DNA of 8,609 nucleotides from the NCBI GenBank assembly GCA_030831725.1, contig JAURKN010000136.1, forward strand, positions 1 through 8,609. The letters run 5' to 3'. The notes under the pieces were generated by a model. It was not told the DNA's origin. It did no database searches and saw nothing but the letters and a program-made list of their open reading frames with translations. This stretch comes from Ferruginibacter sp. (GTDB taxonomy: Bacteria; Bacteroidota; Bacteroidia; Chitinophagales; Chitinophagaceae). Positions within the stretch are counted from its first letter, which is position 1. Each line of letters opens with the position of its first letter. Position numbers and translations under genes: made by a program. Below, piece by piece: positions 6,946-8,609 of this stretch.

Positions 6946-7998
6946 CTACTCAGACTTGCCGCTCTTGCTGAGTTCTTCGATTCTTTTTTCCAGTTCCTGA
7001 ATGCGTTTTTCGAGTTGGGGTAGGTTTCTGGCAACCGCCTGGCTTCGAAGAGCGGCGGTGTAATCGTAAGCCGGAGAGCCTGTAACGGCTGTATTTGGGG
7101 TCTTGATGGATTTACTTACGCCACTTTGCGCATTGATTTTCGTGCCATCCGCAATTTGAATGTGTCCGACGATTCCAGCTTGTCCGCCAATCATCACCTG
7201 CTTTCCGATTTTGGTACTTCCGCTGATTCCGGTTTGAGCAGCAATGACAGTATTATTGCCTATTTCCACATTATGGGCGATTTGCAGCAGATTGTCCAAC
7301 TTGGCGCCAGAGCAGATTCTGGTGCTTCCGATGGTGGCTCGGTCTATGGTGGTGTTGGCACCGATCTCAACCTGGTTTTCAATGACCACGTTTCCAATTT
7401 GTGGTACTTTTTTCAACGTGCCGTCAGCTTGAGGGGCGAATCCGAATCCATCGCTACCGATGACGGTATTGGCATGGATGATCACCTGATCGCCGATCAC
7501 GCATTCGTGATAGATTTTTACACCGGGGTGCAATACGGAGTTGGAACCGATTTTTACCCCTGCACCGATGTATACGCCGGGATGAATTTTTGTGCCGTTT
7601 CCGACGATGGCTTTTTCTCCGATATAAGCGAAAGCGCCAACGAAAACCTGTTCTCCCACAGTTGCTGTTTCATGGATAAAGGAGGGTTGCTGGATTCCGG
7701 TGAGCATCTGCGACTTATATTCCTCGTAGGTTTTCAGGAGGATGGCGAATGCACTGTAGGCATCTTCCACACGAATCAACGTTGCGCCAATGGGGGTTTT
7801 CAGTTGTTGATGCTGGTTGATGATGATGATCGAAGCACCGGTGATATACAGGTAGTCTTCATATTTCGGATTGGCTAGAAAGGAAAGTTCACCAGATTTC
7901 GCTTCTTCAATTTTTCCAAAACCACCAACGGAAACATTCGGATCTCCCTCAATGTTTCCCTGTATCAGGCTTGCGATCTGTGCTGCTGTGAATTGCAT
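6946..7998 (-). CDS. lpxD: UDP-3-O-(3-hydroxyacyl)glucosamine N-acyltransferase LpxD
   Basis: Cytoplasmic trimeric enzyme of the third lipid A step, adding a 3-hydroxyacyl chain from ACP to the 2-amine of UDP-3-O-acyl-glucosamine. The 350-residue length is normal. Residues 1-100 form the N-terminal uridine-binding domain, with KSGELSFLANPKY at 35-47. Hexapeptide repeats of the left-handed beta-helix run from about 107 to 300. The core motif LDNLLQIAHNVEIG (234-247) places the catalytic base at His242 (E. coli His239), and His279 (IVGHIQI) matches E. coli His276. GSDGFGFAP at 181-189 is a family hallmark. The C-terminus (about 326-345, LPQLEKRIQELEKRIEEL) has heptad spacing and should form the trimer's coiled-coil tail. 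The ATG at 7998 is 21 bp after the HD gene stop, so both may be co-transcribed; a -7 box inside the HD gene end could add a separate start. Confidence 0.98.
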   Translation of the reverse strand: MQFTAAQIASLIQGNIEGDPNVSVGGFGKIEEAKSGELSFLANPKYEDYLYITGASIIIINQHQQLKTPIGATLIRVEDAYSAFAILLKTYEEYKSQMLTGIQQPSFIHETATVGEQVFVGAFAYIGEKAIVGNGTKIHPGVYIGAGVKIGSNSVLHPGVKIYHECVIGDQVIIHANTVIGSDGFGFAPQADGTLKKVPQIGNVVIENQVEIGANTTIDRATIGSTRICSGAKLDNLLQIAHNVEIGNNTVIAAQTGISGSTKIGKQVMIGGQAGIVGHIQIADGTKINAQSGVSKSIKTPNTAVTGSPAYDYTAALRSQAVARNLPQLEKRIQELEKRIEELSKSGKSE

Positions 7999-8019
7999 GA
8001 ATGACGATTTTGGTTGAGC

Positions 8020-8609
8020 TTATCGATGATGACAAATGTAATATTTTTTCACCTTGCCCCTCAGATTTTCATGGATGAGCGCGTTGTCGACAGCCGAAAT
8101 ATCTTTCACTGTTCCATCTTTGAAAAGTATTTGAATGCGCTCGTCTTCAAAATTGTAGGTGCTGCTGGATGCCTCTCCCACAAATGCCAACCAAGATGCG
8201 TCATCAACACTCAATCCCATTTTGCCTGCCATTTCCTTTTGTTTCTCTTCCAGTTCCGCTTGCTCGAAAGGAGTGTTCCGGAATTTCAATTTGAACAAAC
8301 TCCTGTTGATGATTCCTTTGCAAAGTGCCGACAGAATAGGATCTGTATGGGTACACCAATTTTTTATCGCCATCATCACATCGGTATCGTCCATATTGCA
8401 AAACTTCTCCAGGGTGAACTCCGTAGCTTCTTTATTGATGAATGTGTTCAAAGGCTCTGCACAATTGGCATGTATATGCTTTGCCCTTTTGATGATTCTT
8501 TGTAACATCTGTTCTGCGCTTACCACTGTTTTGTGCAAATATGCCTGCCAATACATCAGCCTACGGGCCACCAAGAATTTCTCAATCGAATAAATGCCTT
8601 TTTCTTCAA
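8020..8609 (-). CDS. HD-superfamily phosphohydrolase-type protein, C-terminal part only
   Basis: The frame is open to the right edge, so only the last 195 residues are present. The visible part begins EEKGIYSIEKFLVARRLMYW, which resembles the middle of HD-domain proteins related to dGTP triphosphohydrolases and to COG1078-type proteins (recognised by eye). The family members I have in mind are about 400 residues, with the metal-binding H...HD...D motifs in the missing half, so catalytic competence cannot be judged. The visible part is mostly helical (SAEQMLQRIIKRA, PILSALCKGI), then an acidic/basic helix and a short beta region (IQILFKDGTVKDIS) before the basic end KKYYICHHR. A TTG at 8574 could be mistaken for a start, but the conserved frame clearly continues upstream of it. 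The gene lies directly before lpxD, an arrangement I associate with Bacteroidota. A role in nucleotide or signal turnover is family inference only. Confidence 0.82.
   Translation of the reverse strand, partial: EEKGIYSIEKFLVARRLMYWQAYLHKTVVSAEQMLQRIIKRAKHIHANCAEPLNTFINKEATEFTLEKFCNMDDTDVMMAIKNWCTHTDPILSALCKGIINRSLFKLKFRNTPFEQAELEEKQKEMAGKMGLSVDDASWLAFVGEASSSTYNFEDERIQILFKDGTVKDISAVDNALIHENLRGKVKKYYICHHR
8033..8040 (-). promoter_or_regulatory. Bacteroidota -7 box TACATTTG for lpxD
   Basis: On the minus strand TACATTTG matches TAnnTTTG exactly and lies 34 nt before the lpxD ATG at 7998. It sits inside the last codons of the HD gene (YYICHHR). Transcription from it would give an lpxD leader of roughly 30 nt. 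No convincing -33 TTG is seen, so chance occurrence in coding sequence remains possible. Confidence 0.35.

Noticed and set aside
6934..6953. CTGAG...CTCAG inverted repeat spanning the lpxD stop codon.
   Set aside because: The 5-bp stem with a 10-nt loop has no T-tract on either strand and is likely to occur by chance; not called a terminator or attenuator.
7126..7878. A 250-codon plus-strand frame antisense to lpxD, and similar ones at 4844-5482 and 5470-6045 antisense to lpxA and lpxC/fabZ.
   Set aside because: They arise from the regular codon pattern of the hexapeptide-repeat and fusion genes on the other strand and show no independent motifs or ribosome sites.

Overview
The window looks like chromosomal DNA of a Bacteroidota bacterium, probably of the Chitinophagales/Sphingobacteriales type. 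The order is inferred; the phylum call is stronger. It rests on the single-polypeptide LpxC-FabZ fusion, the order HD protein - lpxD - lpxC/fabZ - lpxA, and several matches to the Bacteroidota -7 promoter element TAnnTTTG just upstream of start codons.

Left part (1-2859): a divergent pair is separated by only 62 bp. Leftward runs the 5' part of a copper-type P1B ATPase (copA), which leaves the window just before its CPC metal-binding motif. Rightward run tsaE (tRNA t6A synthesis ATPase) and, 47 bp later, an alanine dehydrogenase (ald). The copA and tsaE start codons each lie 4 nt after a TAnnTTTG box, so both messages may be leaderless or nearly so.

Middle (2860-4032): an AT-rich stretch carries one unrecognised gene (3077-3820), predicted to have three membrane helices and a C-terminal beta-rich extracytoplasmic domain. 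About 215 bp of non-coding DNA lies on each side. Its base composition differs plainly from its neighbours, so it may be an acquired accessory gene between two conserved housekeeping blocks.

Right part (4033-8609, all minus strand, read right to left): a compact lipid A operon. It holds an HD-domain phosphohydrolase-type protein (5' end outside the window), lpxD, lpxC/fabZ, lpxA, and an ABC ATPase overlapping lpxA by 11 bp. LpxA adds the first acyl chain to UDP-GlcNAc, LpxC deacetylates the product and LpxD adds the second, N-linked chain. FabZ supplies the fatty-acid dehydratase step that competes for the same 3-hydroxyacyl-ACP pool. The ABC ATPase has no membrane partner in view and lacks the usual H-loop histidine and Q-loop glutamine.

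Most of the window is ordinary core genome. I found no CRISPR array, RNA gene, insertion sequence or clear new defence-like system. The points most worth a second look are the AT-rich membrane gene, the atypical ABC ATPase in the lpx operon, and the near-leaderless divergent promoters.
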